A stretch of 64,000 nucleotides of DNA, taken from assembly GCF_015471405.1 (NCBI RefSeq), contig NZ_BLVZ01000005.1:372001-436000 (forward strand). Direction: 5' to 3'. Position 1 is the first letter of the stretch. The number at the start of each line of letters is the position of its first letter. The translations under genes and the position numbers were made by a program. Shown piece by piece: positions 51,533-60,134 of the stretch. The notes beneath the pieces were generated by a model. That model was not told where the DNA came from. It saw only the letters and a program-made list of their open reading frames with translations, and did not search any database. The stretch is from Pseudomonas cichorii. GTDB taxonomy: Bacteria > Pseudomonadota > Gammaproteobacteria > Pseudomonadales > Pseudomonadaceae.

Positions 51533-51813
51533 ACGACCTTGCCATCCCTAAAGACACGATTAGGCCGCGCAGCCTGTGCATGGGACAAATTAAAATCTGG
51601 GGGGATGTATTGAGAAATTAGGTTGGTGGGTTGCAGGAATGTTAAGGAATGAGCTCTGCAGAACCATGAATAGCCCTGTAGAGCTCAAAAAACCAAATCG
51701 CAACACTAGTTATGACGAAACTTACAAAGCAGGCACCAAGAAGGATACCGGCCTTAATACACACACTATGCAATTAAAAATCGCCTGCAAAAATCTTTAA
51801 ACAAACCATATAA
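51533..51813. other. AT-rich gap between islet and MFS gene
   Basis: 281 bp without a gene. It holds the inverted repeat at 51651-51686 and marks the left edge of the AT-richer DNA. Confidence 0.5.
51651..51686. repeat. 11-bp inverted repeat in the islet edge
   Basis: GAGCTCTGCAG and CTGTAGAGCTC pair over 11 positions with one G-T, loop of 14. Not followed by a T run on either strand, so not a standard terminator. Confidence 0.7.
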
Positions 51814-52596
51814 TCACCCAAGAAACCTTGAATACCTTACATAAACACCATGCCGATCAACAGGATTTTGATATTTACGAATCCCTGGATCGCTACTATA
51901 TAGAAACACTGGGCTAGGTGGGTCGTTAGGGACATGGCGAACTAACCAAGGAGCACGACTTTCATCATTCCTAGACGATAAATATGCAGTCTCACGCCGC
52001 AACCCTAGGGCTTCCCTAACACACTCCTTTTGTGCACTCCTCACATTCTTGCAACTAACAGCCAAACAAATATCTTCATGTGACGGATAGAGAGCTATTC
52101 CAGCTTTAAAAACCCCCACATCAAGCTCATGATATGCAGCTGGCGGCACAGAGGAATGAGCCTGAGGTAAACAACGTAAACCTGACTGGCTTATAAACCA
52201 ACTAAGGGTATAAGCCTCAACCGAAATCCACGCCTCCAAATCATCACTACCTGCACAACTCATTAAAAAATGAGAAAACTTCTTCCGATTGGCAGAAGCA
52301 GGACTAAGAGCAATCACAACCTCATGACTGAGTCCTTTACCATTTAACGGAGCAACATGTTTAATTGAGGTACCGGCCTGCCTAGAGTACGCCCTCAAAA
52401 CCCTCCACAAGACCTGTAATTCAAACAACTTATCAATAGAAACCTTTGACCGCAATGAAATAGGTAAAGCGCTAGTTTTTGAAGCGATATTGAATAGCTT
52501 TTCTATTTTATCTATCAACCCCGAAGGAGTAGGAGGCTTTTTACTCTTCACTATTAAACTCTTCTTCTGACGGAATAAGCCCTTTAAAATATCCAT
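51814..52596 (-). CDS. Unknown protein, possible PD-(D/E)XK-like nuclease
   Basis: 260 residues from ATG 52596; a GTG at 52551 would cut the overlap with the upstream gene from 56 to 11 bp and give 245. I do not recognise a named family. The C-terminal half has a helix with Glu (DDLEAWISVEAYTLSWF), then YHELDVGVF, then LAVSCKN, then a helix AQKECVREALGLRRETAYL. Order and spacing resemble a PD-(D/E)XK core with Asp in ELDV and a Ser-x-Lys in place of Glu-x-Lys. This is inference. No signal peptide or membrane helix. Clearly richer in A+T than the core genes. Downstream partner of the 148-residue gene. Confidence 0.7.
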   Translation of the reverse strand: MDILKGLFRQKKSLIVKSKKPPTPSGLIDKIEKLFNIASKTSALPISLRSKVSIDKLFELQVLWRVLRAYSRQAGTSIKHVAPLNGKGLSHEVVIALSPASANRKKFSHFLMSCAGSDDLEAWISVEAYTLSWFISQSGLRCLPQAHSSVPPAAYHELDVGVFKAGIALYPSHEDICLAVSCKNVRSAQKECVREALGLRRETAYLSSRNDESRAPWLVRHVPNDPPSPVFLYSSDPGIRKYQNPVDRHGVYVRYSRFLG

Positions 52597-52987
52597 ATAA
52601 CTCTTGCTGACGCACAGGAACTTTTTTCTTTAACTGGGCCTTTAATCGAAATGGCTTATCAAAGCCGACAATCACTGCATCCGAAATAGGTTGCTCAAGC
52701 AAAGATGATAACCCATCAAATATCTCTTGTGCAGTCGCTTTTGTAGCGGGGAATGCAAGAGAAAAAAGCATTGCCAATGCCTCCTCAAATATCCACTTAA
52801 TATCCGAATCTTCAGACTTAGGTGACAATCGCTCGGCATCACCGTCAGGATCAACGTTATTATCTTCAGTACTGAGATCTGTTCTCCGCGCCAACTCATG
52901 AAACTCTGCTTCTTTAGGCCCACGATACGCCACTGCAAGCTCATGAATACGCTGGATAGCTTTTACCATTTCCTCCTTGGTCACCAT
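52541..52987 (-). CDS. Unknown small acidic protein, partner of the nuclease-like gene
   Basis: 148 residues from ATG 52987 (a GTG just before is the alternative; GAGGG lies upstream). No recognised domain. N-terminal helix KEEMVKAIQRIHELAVAYRG, an acidic middle (STEDNNVDPDGDAER), a helical part IFEEALAMLFSLAFPATKATAQEIFDGL, and an acidic C-terminus. Its end overlaps the next gene, so both are probably one operon. AT-rich like its partner. Confidence 0.72.
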   Translation of the reverse strand: MVTKEEMVKAIQRIHELAVAYRGPKEAEFHELARRTDLSTEDNNVDPDGDAERLSPKSEDSDIKWIFEEALAMLFSLAFPATKATAQEIFDGLSSLLEQPISDAVIVGFDKPFRLKAQLKKKVPVRQQELYGYFKGLIPSEEEFNSEE

Positions 52988-53014
52988 CACCCTACTGCCC
53001 TCATCGAAATATTT

Positions 53015-53260
53015 TTAACATTGGAGTAATGCTCCAATGGATACCAGCCTGCTTGCATAGCAAGTCGACGCCAATAATAGCACTATGCCAACACCAAAAC
53101 ACCTAGCCATAAAGCAAACAGCCACAACGTCTTCAAATACTTTGACAGAAGCAAAAGCAATTAATATAGCCACTAAAAAATCATGCATGCACCTGATCAA
53201 CCTACTGCGCATTTTCAGAACAAAGCTTTTACCCACAATTATTCCTTGACGAAGGATCAT
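53015..53260 (-). CDS. Doubtful small membrane protein
   Basis: 81 codons: short basic N-terminus then two hydrophobic stretches (FLVAILIAFASVKVF and FGVGIVLLLASTCYA). No family known to me, codon use looks random, and no clear ribosome site. Kept because it lies 28 bp before the acidic-protein gene on the same strand and is the only reading frame in this gap. Confidence 0.25.
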   Translation of the reverse strand: MILRQGIIVGKSFVLKMRSRLIRCMHDFLVAILIAFASVKVFEDVVAVCFMARCFGVGIVLLLASTCYASRLVSIGALLQC

Positions 53261-53599
53261 TGAGTATAACTACATATTTGCAAATTCCGTTTCGAGAAAA
53301 CCTACAAGATACCAATCACCACCAAGATCCTCGCCTTTAACGTCTAAAAATTTTGCGCACAAACCTAAATAACACCCAATGGTAGTCACAGTTACTTATT
53401 ATTTATCTTTATTTAATAACCTCAAAGAGATGACATTCTAGACAAGTGACATCCAACTCTACCCAAAGACTAACGGACAAGATCAATAAATTATAAACCG
53501 CGCAAAAAAACCGAAGCTCCCACTAGCCACCTCTATAGTCCTCCGGAGGGGGTAGCCCCAACCAAAAACTCAATTATCCTCTATCTGTATAGTTATCCC
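53261..53599. other. AT-rich gap after hipA
   Basis: 339 bp with no gene I can support on either strand. The only structure noted is the palindrome CCTCCGGAGG at 53540-53549, about 50 bp after the hipA stop, which may be part of a weak terminator. Confidence 0.5.
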
Positions 53600-54862
53600 T
53601 TATCGAAGCCGACGGATGTTGTCGTTGATCTGATACTGGATGGTACTCAGGGTTTCTGAAGTGATTTGCTGGGGGAACCTGTTTTTGGCCATGGCCGTAA
53701 AGTCGCTGGCAACGTCACAGACTTTCTCAATGACGGAGCCTGTCTCACGAGATGAAAGCCCAACCTCTTGTCTTCCAAGAAGAACAAGGCTCTTTCGGCT
53801 AATATCCAGAGCTTCGCCCATCACGTCCATTTGGTGATAACCACCCGGTCCGTCGCAGAAGGTCACGTCATAGGCAGGAGCCAGCGTCCATTCGCCGGTT
53901 GACGACATGATGTACGCGAAGTTCTTGGGATGATCGTCTCGGTTGTTGAATACGACATTGAAAACAATCCTCTCATAAGCGATCACTTGCTCTCGTACAT
54001 CGTTGGTACACATCAAGGTCGCACGCAGAAAATTGGCATAATCCAGAGATCCTGGGGTCTGGAAGTCGGCTCCGGTAAAGGCAGCCAGACTCTGCATGGG
54101 GATTCGCATACCGGCTTGTCGATCAAACCGTTTTGTAGCGAAGGCCGTCTGGCCATTGGGGAGTTTGAAGTACTGCGTTTGCGGTGTATCAATACCGCAC
54201 TTGTGCAAACATTCGGAGTAAACCGCTTCGATTGCACAAACTTCGGGATGCTCCTGCCTGGCCGGGAACTTGATCAACCAAGCCTCCAGGTCAGGTGCAG
54301 CAGTAATGGTGAATATATCACTTGCGGGAGCACGATAGAGTAAGGCTTTTGGCCTAGCCCCTTGGGGAGAACCCCCCATTTGCAACAGCCTCTGCAAGAA
54401 CTCTCCACCTTCACCATTGAGCACGTCCTGGACCTCGACAGCCAGTCGGGCAAGGGGAATATCTTCTTGCGATATAGATGCCTCTGGCACCATCGGCTCA
54501 AATGACATCGCGCCCATGGCATTGGCACCGATGTAAGTCAGGCGTTCCAGAGGACCAATACGTACAGGATTGAGACCACGGCGCTTGAACAGGCGATCCA
54601 TCAACAGCATGCCCCAGCCGTCAGGCAGGGAATCATAGATAGGGCCGGGCAGCCCCAACTGGTGAGCGGGAAAGTCTGTACGCAGTTTGGGTCCACTTAA
54701 GGGAAGCTTGTAGGCCGACAGTTCAAGCCCTCTGTTCTTCGCCTCATCACTGAACTCAAATGCAATCAGCGGGCGTCCGTTAATAGCGGTCGATGAAACA
54801 AGTGTGCCCCAACGCCAATGTTCTCCCCAGCCATCGTAGTAGACGTCGACCTGCTTATGCAT
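53600..54862 (-). CDS. hipA: HipA-family serine/threonine kinase toxin
   Basis: 420 residues. HipA N-subdomain 1 (YYDGWGEHWRWGTLVSS, PGPIYDSLPDGWGMLLMDR) and kinase-like core: Gly-rich loop GGSPQGARPKALL, Lys in AWLIKFPA, catalytic loop FNNRDDHPKNFAY (about residue 305) and metal site APAYDVTF. All key residues are present, so the toxin should be active. E. coli HipA phosphorylates glutamyl-tRNA synthetase. ATG 54862 overlaps the end of hipB; the frame is open 38 codons further but that part lies inside hipB. Confidence 0.93.
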   Translation of the reverse strand: MHKQVDVYYDGWGEHWRWGTLVSSTAINGRPLIAFEFSDEAKNRGLELSAYKLPLSGPKLRTDFPAHQLGLPGPIYDSLPDGWGMLLMDRLFKRRGLNPVRIGPLERLTYIGANAMGAMSFEPMVPEASISQEDIPLARLAVEVQDVLNGEGGEFLQRLLQMGGSPQGARPKALLYRAPASDIFTITAAPDLEAWLIKFPARQEHPEVCAIEAVYSECLHKCGIDTPQTQYFKLPNGQTAFATKRFDRQAGMRIPMQSLAAFTGADFQTPGSLDYANFLRATLMCTNDVREQVIAYERIVFNVVFNNRDDHPKNFAYIMSSTGEWTLAPAYDVTFCDGPGGYHQMDVMGEALDISRKSLVLLGRQEVGLSSRETGSVIEKVCDVASDFTAMAKNRFPQQITSETLSTIQYQINDNIRRLR

Positions 54863-55169
54863 TGTTGGGTTTCCTCTTGGCACGGTGGCGACTGGCGCTG
54901 TTTTCATAGCGGAGAATGTCGTCAAGGCTTTCCAGCTTAGGCTGGAACAGCCCTTCCAGCTCGTTGATACGTCCAAGCACCATTGCTACACGGACCAGAC
55001 TCTCGAATGCAACGTTTCGGCCTGCTTCCAGATTGGACACAGTGTTGACGCCAATGCCTGCGCGCGCAGCTACATCTGCTTGTGTCATCTGCTGCGCCAG
55101 TCGCTCTTTGCGCAACCGCTCGCAGAGCAATTTGACAAGCTCGTCGGGTCTTTTGAATTCTAAATCCAT
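54855..55169 (-). CDS. hipB: HipB-like antitoxin, XRE family
   Basis: 104 residues with a helix-turn-helix of the Cro/C1 type: MTQADVAARAGIGVNTVSNLEAG. The C-terminal tail is basic (RHRAKRKPNNA). Binds HipA and represses the operon. Overlaps hipA by 8 bp. An inverted repeat that may be its operator lies just upstream (55172-55212). Confidence 0.92.
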   Translation of the reverse strand: MDLEFKRPDELVKLLCERLRKERLAQQMTQADVAARAGIGVNTVSNLEAGRNVAFESLVRVAMVLGRINELEGLFQPKLESLDDILRYENSASRHRAKRKPNNA

Positions 55170-55171
55170 AA

Positions 55172-55212
55172 TATTGTGTCTTAGATCGTATTTTTTGACT
55201 TAACCCACAATA
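55172..55212. promoter_or_regulatory. Candidate HipB operator
   Basis: Perfect 7-bp inverted arms TATTGTG (55172-55178) and CACAATA (55206-55212) around 27 bp that include a possible hipB promoter. The spacing is longer than in the E. coli HipB site, so this is only a candidate. Confidence 0.4.
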
Positions 55213-55453
55213 CTACAGATTTATAAAAACACCTTCGCGACTATCACCGCCAAGCCCCAGCACATGGCAAACCCACCACCCTGCTGTTACCCATCGCCCC
55301 AAAATCGTGCAAGGCATCCCGTCAGTAACAAGTCGTCCTCTCTGATAACCAGCACACCTGAAACACCTGAAACCCAATGTTTACAGGTGCTTCCAACCTT
55401 CCATCGATCCACGCACCAGCCTCCATGCAAAGTTGGTCTATCAATTGCACATG

Positions 55454-55467
55454 CTTGTATGTACAAG
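55454..55467. promoter_or_regulatory. HutC operator before hutU
   Basis: CTTGTATGTACAAG, perfect 6-bp arms around TG, inside ATGCTTGTATGTACAAGTAG. It closely follows the known HutC/Hut operator pattern and overlaps the proposed -35 box of hutU. Confidence 0.85.
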
Positions 55468-55484
55468 TAGAGACAGGTTATAAA
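55455..55484 (+). promoter_or_regulatory. Proposed hutU promoter
   Basis: -35 TTGTAT (55455-55460) and -10 TATAAA (55479-55484), 18 bp apart. The -35 box lies within the HutC palindrome, so HutC binding would block polymerase. Confidence 0.5.
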
Positions 55485-55577
55485 TACCCCACGCTCTACC
55501 CGACAGAATTCGCCTGAGTGCCAGGCACCACTCGCCCGTCATCGGGCTGGTTTGGATTGATCGCTGAGGATTTTTTT

Positions 55578-57275
55578 GTGACCGACAATAATCAAGACCG
55601 CAAGCAAGACTGGACCCGCCATCGTGACGTCGAAGTGCGGGCTGCCCGTGGCACTCAACTGACAGCAAAGAGCTGGCTGACCGAAGCCCCGCTGCGCATG
55701 CTGATGAACAACCTTGATCCTGAAGTGGCCGAAAATCCGAAGGAGTTGGTAGTTTATGGCGGGATCGGGCGTGCGGCGCGTAACTGGGAGTGCTACGACA
55801 AGATCGTCGAGAGCCTGACCCGGCTCAACGATGATGAAACCCTGCTGGTGCAATCCGGCAAGCCGGTCGGTGTGTTCAAGACTCACAACAATGCGCCGCG
55901 TGTGCTGATCGCCAACTCGAACCTGGTACCGCACTGGTCAAGCTGGGAGCATTTCAACGAGCTGGATGCCAAAGGTCTGGCCATGTACGGCCAGATGACC
56001 GCAGGCAGCTGGATCTATATCGGCAGCCAGGGCATCGTTCAGGGCACTTACGAAACCTTCGTCGAAGCCGGTCGTCAGCATTACGACGGCAGCCTGAAAG
56101 GCCGCTGGGTGCTGACCGCAGGCCTGGGTGGAATGGGTGGCGCACAGCCGCTGGCCGCAACACTGGCCGGAGCTTGTTCGCTGAACATCGAATGCCAGCA
56201 GAGCCGCATCGACTTCCGTCTCAAGACCCGTTACGTCGATGAGCAAGCCACCGACCTGGACGACGCCCTGGCGCGTATCGCCCGCTACACCGCCGAAGGC
56301 AAGGCCATCTCCATCGCCCTGTGCGGCAACGCTGCTGAAATCCTGCCGGAAATGGTCCGTCGCGGCGTGCGCCCGGACATGGTCACCGACCAGACCAGCG
56401 CTCACGATCCGCTCAATGGCTACCTGCCCAAAGGCTGGAGCTGGGAAGACTACCGCGCACGTGCGCTGACCGAGCCGGCCGCCGTCGTCAAAGCGGCCAA
56501 ACAGTCCATGGCCGAACACGTCGAAGCCATGCTGGCGTTCCAGAAAGCAGGTATTCCAACCTTCGACTACGGCAACAACATCCGTCAGATGGCCAAGGAA
56601 GAAGGCGTAGCCAATGCCTTCGATTTCCCCGGCTTTGTGCCCGCCTACATCCGGCCATTGTTCTGTCGCGGCGTAGGCCCTTTCCGCTGGGCGGCCCTGT
56701 CGGGCGATCCGCAGGACATCTACAAGACAGATGCCAAGGTCAAGGAACTGATCCCGGACGATGCGCACCTGCATAACTGGCTGGACATGGCCCGCGAACG
56801 CATCAGCTTCCAGGGTTTGCCAGCACGTATCTGCTGGGTCGGCCTGGGACAGCGCGCCAGACTCGGCCTGGCGTTCAACGAAATGGTCCGCAGCGGCGAA
56901 TTGTCTGCTCCCGTGGTGATCGGTCGCGACCATCTGGACTCCGGCTCGGTCTCCAGCCCCAACCGTGAAACCGAGTCCATGCAGGACGGTTCCGACGCAG
57001 TATCCGACTGGCCGCTGCTCAACGCCCTGCTCAATACCGCCAGCGGTGCGACCTGGGTGTCGCTGCATCATGGCGGCGGTGTCGGCATGGGCTTCTCTCA
57101 GCATTCGGGCATGGTGATTGTCTGCGACGGCACCGATGAAGCGGCCGAGCGCATTGCCCGCGTTCTGCACAATGACCCGGCGACAGGCGTCATGCGTCAC
57201 GCCGATGCCGGTTACCAGATAGCGATTGATTGCGCCAAAGAGCAGGGCTTGAACCTGCCGATGATCGGGCGTTAA
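55578..57275 (+). CDS. hutU: Urocanate hydratase
   Basis: Urocanate to imidazolone propionate, second step of histidine breakdown, with tightly bound NAD+. 565 residues. Landmarks: [59 protein letters not shown], the catalytic Cys region [20 protein letters not shown], and [23 protein letters not shown] 55578 chosen (GAGGA eight bases upstream); the ORF is open 20 codons further. First gene of the second hut block. Confidence 0.96.
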   Translation: MTDNNQDRKQDWTRHRDVEVRAARGTQLTAKSWLTEAPLRMLMNNLDPEVAENPKELVVYGGIGRAARNWECYDKIVESLTRLNDDETLLVQSGKPVGVFKTHNNAPRVLIANSNLVPHWSSWEHFNELDAKGLAMYGQMTAGSWIYIGSQGIVQGTYETFVEAGRQHYDGSLKGRWVLTAGLGGMGGAQPLAATLAGACSLNIECQQSRIDFRLKTRYVDEQATDLDDALARIARYTAEGKAISIALCGNAAEILPEMVRRGVRPDMVTDQTSAHDPLNGYLPKGWSWEDYRARALTEPAAVVKAAKQSMAEHVEAMLAFQKAGIPTFDYGNNIRQMAKEEGVANAFDFPGFVPAYIRPLFCRGVGPFRWAALSGDPQDIYKTDAKVKELIPDDAHLHNWLDMARERISFQGLPARICWVGLGQRARLGLAFNEMVRSGELSAPVVIGRDHLDSGSVSSPNRETESMQDGSDAVSDWPLLNALLNTASGATWVSLHHGGGVGMGFSQHSGMVIVCDGTDEAAERIARVLHNDPATGVMRHADAGYQIAIDCAKEQGLNLPMIGR

Positions 57276-57406
57276 GGGCATTTGCCATGGGTGTGGCGGC
57301 TCAGAGCCGCCACATCGAAAAAGTCAGGATAGACACTGATAACGCCCACAGGCCGGATGCCTACTTGAAGCTGCCGTCATCCCTTTCAGGCTTTGGAGCA
57401 TCGACA

Positions 57407-58372
57407 ATGAAAATGAAAAAAGCGCTGTTAACCACTCTGGTATCTGCTGGCCTGCTGGTCAGTGCCGGTGCAAGTCAAGCGGCCGGGTGGTGCGAGTCAG
57501 GCAAGCCGGTCAAGTTTGCCGGTCTGAACTGGGAAAGCGCGATGTTGCTGACCGACATTCTTCAAGTCGTCCTGAGCAAAGGCTACGGTTGCAGCGTGGA
57601 TGCGTTGCCGGGCAATTCCATAGCCATGGAAAACGCCCTGAGCACCAATGACATTCAAATCTTCGCAGAAGAGTGGATAGGCCGCAGCGAAGTCTGGAAC
57701 AAGGCCGCAGCGGCTGGAAAAGTCGTAGGCGTCGGCGCGCCCGTGGTCGGCGCAGTCGAAGGCTGGTACGTGCCGCGCTATGTGATTGAAGGCGATGCCA
57801 GGCGCAAGCTGGAAGCCAAGGCACCGAACCTGAAGTCAATCGCAGATCTGGCTCAATACTCAGCCGTGTTCAGGGATCAGGAAGAACCCGGCAAAGGCCG
57901 CTTCTACAACTGCCCCGCCGGCTGGACCTGCGAGCTGGAAAACAGCGAAATGCTCAAGACCTACGGCCTGGAAAGCAAGTACACCAACTTCCGCCCAGGC
58001 ACCGGCCCGGCACTGGACGCGGCTATTCTGTCCAGCTACAAGCGCGGTGAGCCGATCCTGACGTATTACTGGTCGCCCACTCCGTTGATGGGGCAAGTCG
58101 ATCTGGTTCGTCTGGAAGAACCAGGCGTCAACAAGACCATCGATATCAAGGTCGGTGTGTCCAAGGCTTTCCACGAACAGGCACCTGAACTGGTCGCCGT
58201 ACTGGAGAAGGTCAACCTGCCTATCGACCTGCTGAACCAGAACCTGGGACGCATGGCCAAGGAGCGGATCGAATCGCCGAAACTGGCGAAGATTTTCCTC
58301 AAGGAACACCCGGAAGTCTGGCACAAGTGGGTCAGCGAAGACGCTGCGAAAAAGGTTGAGGCCTCTCTGTAA
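57407..58372 (+). CDS. hutX: Histidine ABC transporter, substrate-binding protein HutX-like
   Basis: 321 residues of the OpuAC/glycine-betaine-binding type with a signal peptide (cleavage after ASQA). Core: WCESGKPVKFAGLNWESAML, GNSIAMENALSTNDIQIFAEEW, RPGTGPALDAAILSSYKRGEP. Because it lies between hutU and hutWV, histidine or a related imidazole is the likely ligand. ATG 57407 with GGAG eight bases before it. Followed by an intergenic hairpin before hutW. Confidence 0.9.
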   Translation: MKMKKALLTTLVSAGLLVSAGASQAAGWCESGKPVKFAGLNWESAMLLTDILQVVLSKGYGCSVDALPGNSIAMENALSTNDIQIFAEEWIGRSEVWNKAAAAGKVVGVGAPVVGAVEGWYVPRYVIEGDARRKLEAKAPNLKSIADLAQYSAVFRDQEEPGKGRFYNCPAGWTCELENSEMLKTYGLESKYTNFRPGTGPALDAAILSSYKRGEPILTYYWSPTPLMGQVDLVRLEEPGVNKTIDIKVGVSKAFHEQAPELVAVLEKVNLPIDLLNQNLGRMAKERIESPKLAKIFLKEHPEVWHKWVSEDAAKKVEASL

Positions 58373-58380
58373 ACCCCGGA

Positions 58381-58422
58381 GCAGATTATCTGCGCAGGCA
58401 CAGGCGACATGTGCTGTGCCTG
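58381..58422 (+). other. Paired hairpins between hutX and hutW
   Basis: GCAGAT-T-ATCTGC (58381-58393) followed by CAGGCACAG (58395-58403) / CTGTGCCTG (58414-58422) with a 10-base loop. No T run. Such structures between a binding-protein gene and its permease gene often stabilise the upstream mRNA and make the binding protein more abundant. Confidence 0.72.
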
Positions 58423-58444
58423 ACAACTTGATCGAGAGCACCTT

Positions 58445-59296
58445 ATGTTTCCCGAAAGTTTTACCTTCTCCATTGCCAACTGGGTCAACGACGGGGTTGA
58501 TGCGCTGGTCACCGAGTACGGCGATGTGTTCCGGCACATTTCCGATACCTTGCTGTGGGCCATCGTCAATCTGGAAAGCCTGCTGCGTATGGCGCCCTGG
58601 TGGCTGGTGCTGATGATCGTCGGCGGTATTGCATGGCATGCGACCCGGAAAATCGTCACCACCGCATTGATTGTCGGCCTCCTGTTCCTCGTCGGCGCTG
58701 TCGGGCTGTGGGACAAGCTGATGCAGACATTGGCGCTGATGCTGGTCGCCACGTTCATCGCGGTGTTGATCGGCATTCCTCTGGGCATTCTTTCGGCACG
58801 CAGCAACCGCCTGCGCTCGGTGCTGATGCCGCTGCTGGACATCATGCAAACCATGCCCAGCTTCGTTTACCTGATCCCGGTGCTGATGCTGTTCGGCCTG
58901 GGCAAGGTCCCGGCGATCTTCGCTACCGTGATTTACGCCGCGCCGCCGCTGATTCGTCTGACCGACCTGGGTATCCGTCAGGTCGATGGCGAGGTGATGG
59001 AGGCGATCAACGCCTTTGGTGCCAATCGCTGGCAACAACTGTTCGGCGTGCAACTGCCACTGGCGATGCCAAGCATCATGGCCGGGATCAACCAGACCAC
59101 CATGATGGCGCTGTCGATGGTCGTGATTGCTTCGATGATCGGTGCCCGAGGTCTGGGCGAGGACGTTCTGGTGGGTATCCAGACCCTCAATGTCGGGCGC
59201 GGCCTGGAAGCCGGTCTGGCCATTGTCATTCTGGCGGTTGTCATCGACCGCATCACGCAGGCCTATGGCCGCCCACGGCATGAGGCGAGCAAATAA
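58445..59296 (+). CDS. hutW: Histidine ABC transporter, permease HutW-like
   Basis: 283 residues, ProW-like with about six membrane helices. The EAA-type loop that touches the ATPase is [20 protein letters not shown]. Upstream part [19 protein letters not shown] is the usual BPD_transp start. Its TAA overlaps the hutV ATG. Confidence 0.92.
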   Translation: MFPESFTFSIANWVNDGVDALVTEYGDVFRHISDTLLWAIVNLESLLRMAPWWLVLMIVGGIAWHATRKIVTTALIVGLLFLVGAVGLWDKLMQTLALMLVATFIAVLIGIPLGILSARSNRLRSVLMPLLDIMQTMPSFVYLIPVLMLFGLGKVPAIFATVIYAAPPLIRLTDLGIRQVDGEVMEAINAFGANRWQQLFGVQLPLAMPSIMAGINQTTMMALSMVVIASMIGARGLGEDVLVGIQTLNVGRGLEAGLAIVILAVVIDRITQAYGRPRHEASK

Positions 59297-60123
59297 TGAG
59301 CCTGGAACCGAACAAAATCGTCGTCAAAAACGTGTTCAAGATATTCGGCAGCCGCTCGAAAGAAGCGCTGGCGATGGTGCAACAGAGCAAGAGCAAGGAT
59401 CAGGTGCTGGCCCAGACCGGCTGTGTGGTCGGCGTCAACGACCTGTCGCTGTCGATCGGTAGCGGCGAGATATTCGTCATCATGGGATTGTCGGGCTCGG
59501 GCAAATCGACGCTGGTGCGCCATTTCAATCGCCTGATCGATCCTACCAGTGGCGAGATTCTGGTGGATGGCGAAGATATCCTGCGGTACGACATGGAAGC
59601 CCTGCGCCAATTCCGTCGTCACAAGATCAGCATGGTGTTCCAGAGCTTCGGCCTGCTGCCGCACAAGAGTGTGCTGGACAACGTGGCGTACGGCCTGAAG
59701 GTGCGCGGCGAGAGCAAAGCGCTCTGCCAGGAGCGTGCGCAACACTGGATCACCACCGTGGGCCTCAAAGGCTACGAAAACAAATACCCGCATCAGCTCT
59801 CTGGCGGCATGCGTCAGCGCGTTGGTCTGGCACGGGCACTGGCGGCCGACACCGACATCATCCTGATGGATGAAGCGTTCAGCGCTCTCGATCCGCTGAT
59901 CCGCGCCGAGATGCAGGACCAGTTGCTGGAGCTGCAATCGACGCTGAAGAAAACCATCGTGTTCATTACCCACGACCTGGACGAAGCCGTGCGTATCGGC
60001 AACCGGATCGCGATTCTCAAGGATGGCCGCCTGATTCAGGTCGGAACGCCCAAGGAAATCCTTCACTCGCCCGCCGACGATTACGTTGATCGCTTCGTGC
60101 AACGGCGCGCAGTCACTCTTTAA
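59296..60123 (+). CDS. hutV: Histidine ABC transporter, ATPase HutV-like
   Basis: 275 residues, ProV-like. Walker A is [17 protein letters not shown] signature [16 protein letters not shown], Walker [15 protein letters not shown], and the H loop is [13 protein letters not shown]. It has no C-terminal CBS domains, unlike osmotically gated ProV/OpuAA, which fits a nutrient rather than osmolyte role. Confidence 0.92.
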   Translation: MSLEPNKIVVKNVFKIFGSRSKEALAMVQQSKSKDQVLAQTGCVVGVNDLSLSIGSGEIFVIMGLSGSGKSTLVRHFNRLIDPTSGEILVDGEDILRYDMEALRQFRRHKISMVFQSFGLLPHKSVLDNVAYGLKVRGESKALCQERAQHWITTVGLKGYENKYPHQLSGGMRQRVGLARALAADTDIILMDEAFSALDPLIRAEMQDQLLELQSTLKKTIVFITHDLDEAVRIGNRIAILKDGRLIQVGTPKEILHSPADDYVDRFVQRRAVTL

Positions 60124-60134
60124 GGATGGTGTCG

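Larger units (their letters stand above)
55170..55577. promoter_or_regulatory. Divergent region between hipB and hutU
   Basis: 408 bp. It holds the hipB promoter area with a 7-bp inverted repeat, about 230 bp with nothing I can name, then the HutC operator and hutU promoter. It is also the right edge of the AT-rich islet. Confidence 0.6.

Noticed and set aside
51651-51686. Inverted repeat as att site or terminator
   Set aside because: No integrase, no matching direct repeat elsewhere and no T run.
53015-53260. Small membrane protein as third member of the islet operon
   Set aside because: Listed only as doubtful: no ribosome site, no family, random-looking codons.
55260-55440. Sigma-54 promoter before hutU
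   Set aside because: TGGCA-like words are present but none has GC at the right distance for the -12 element.
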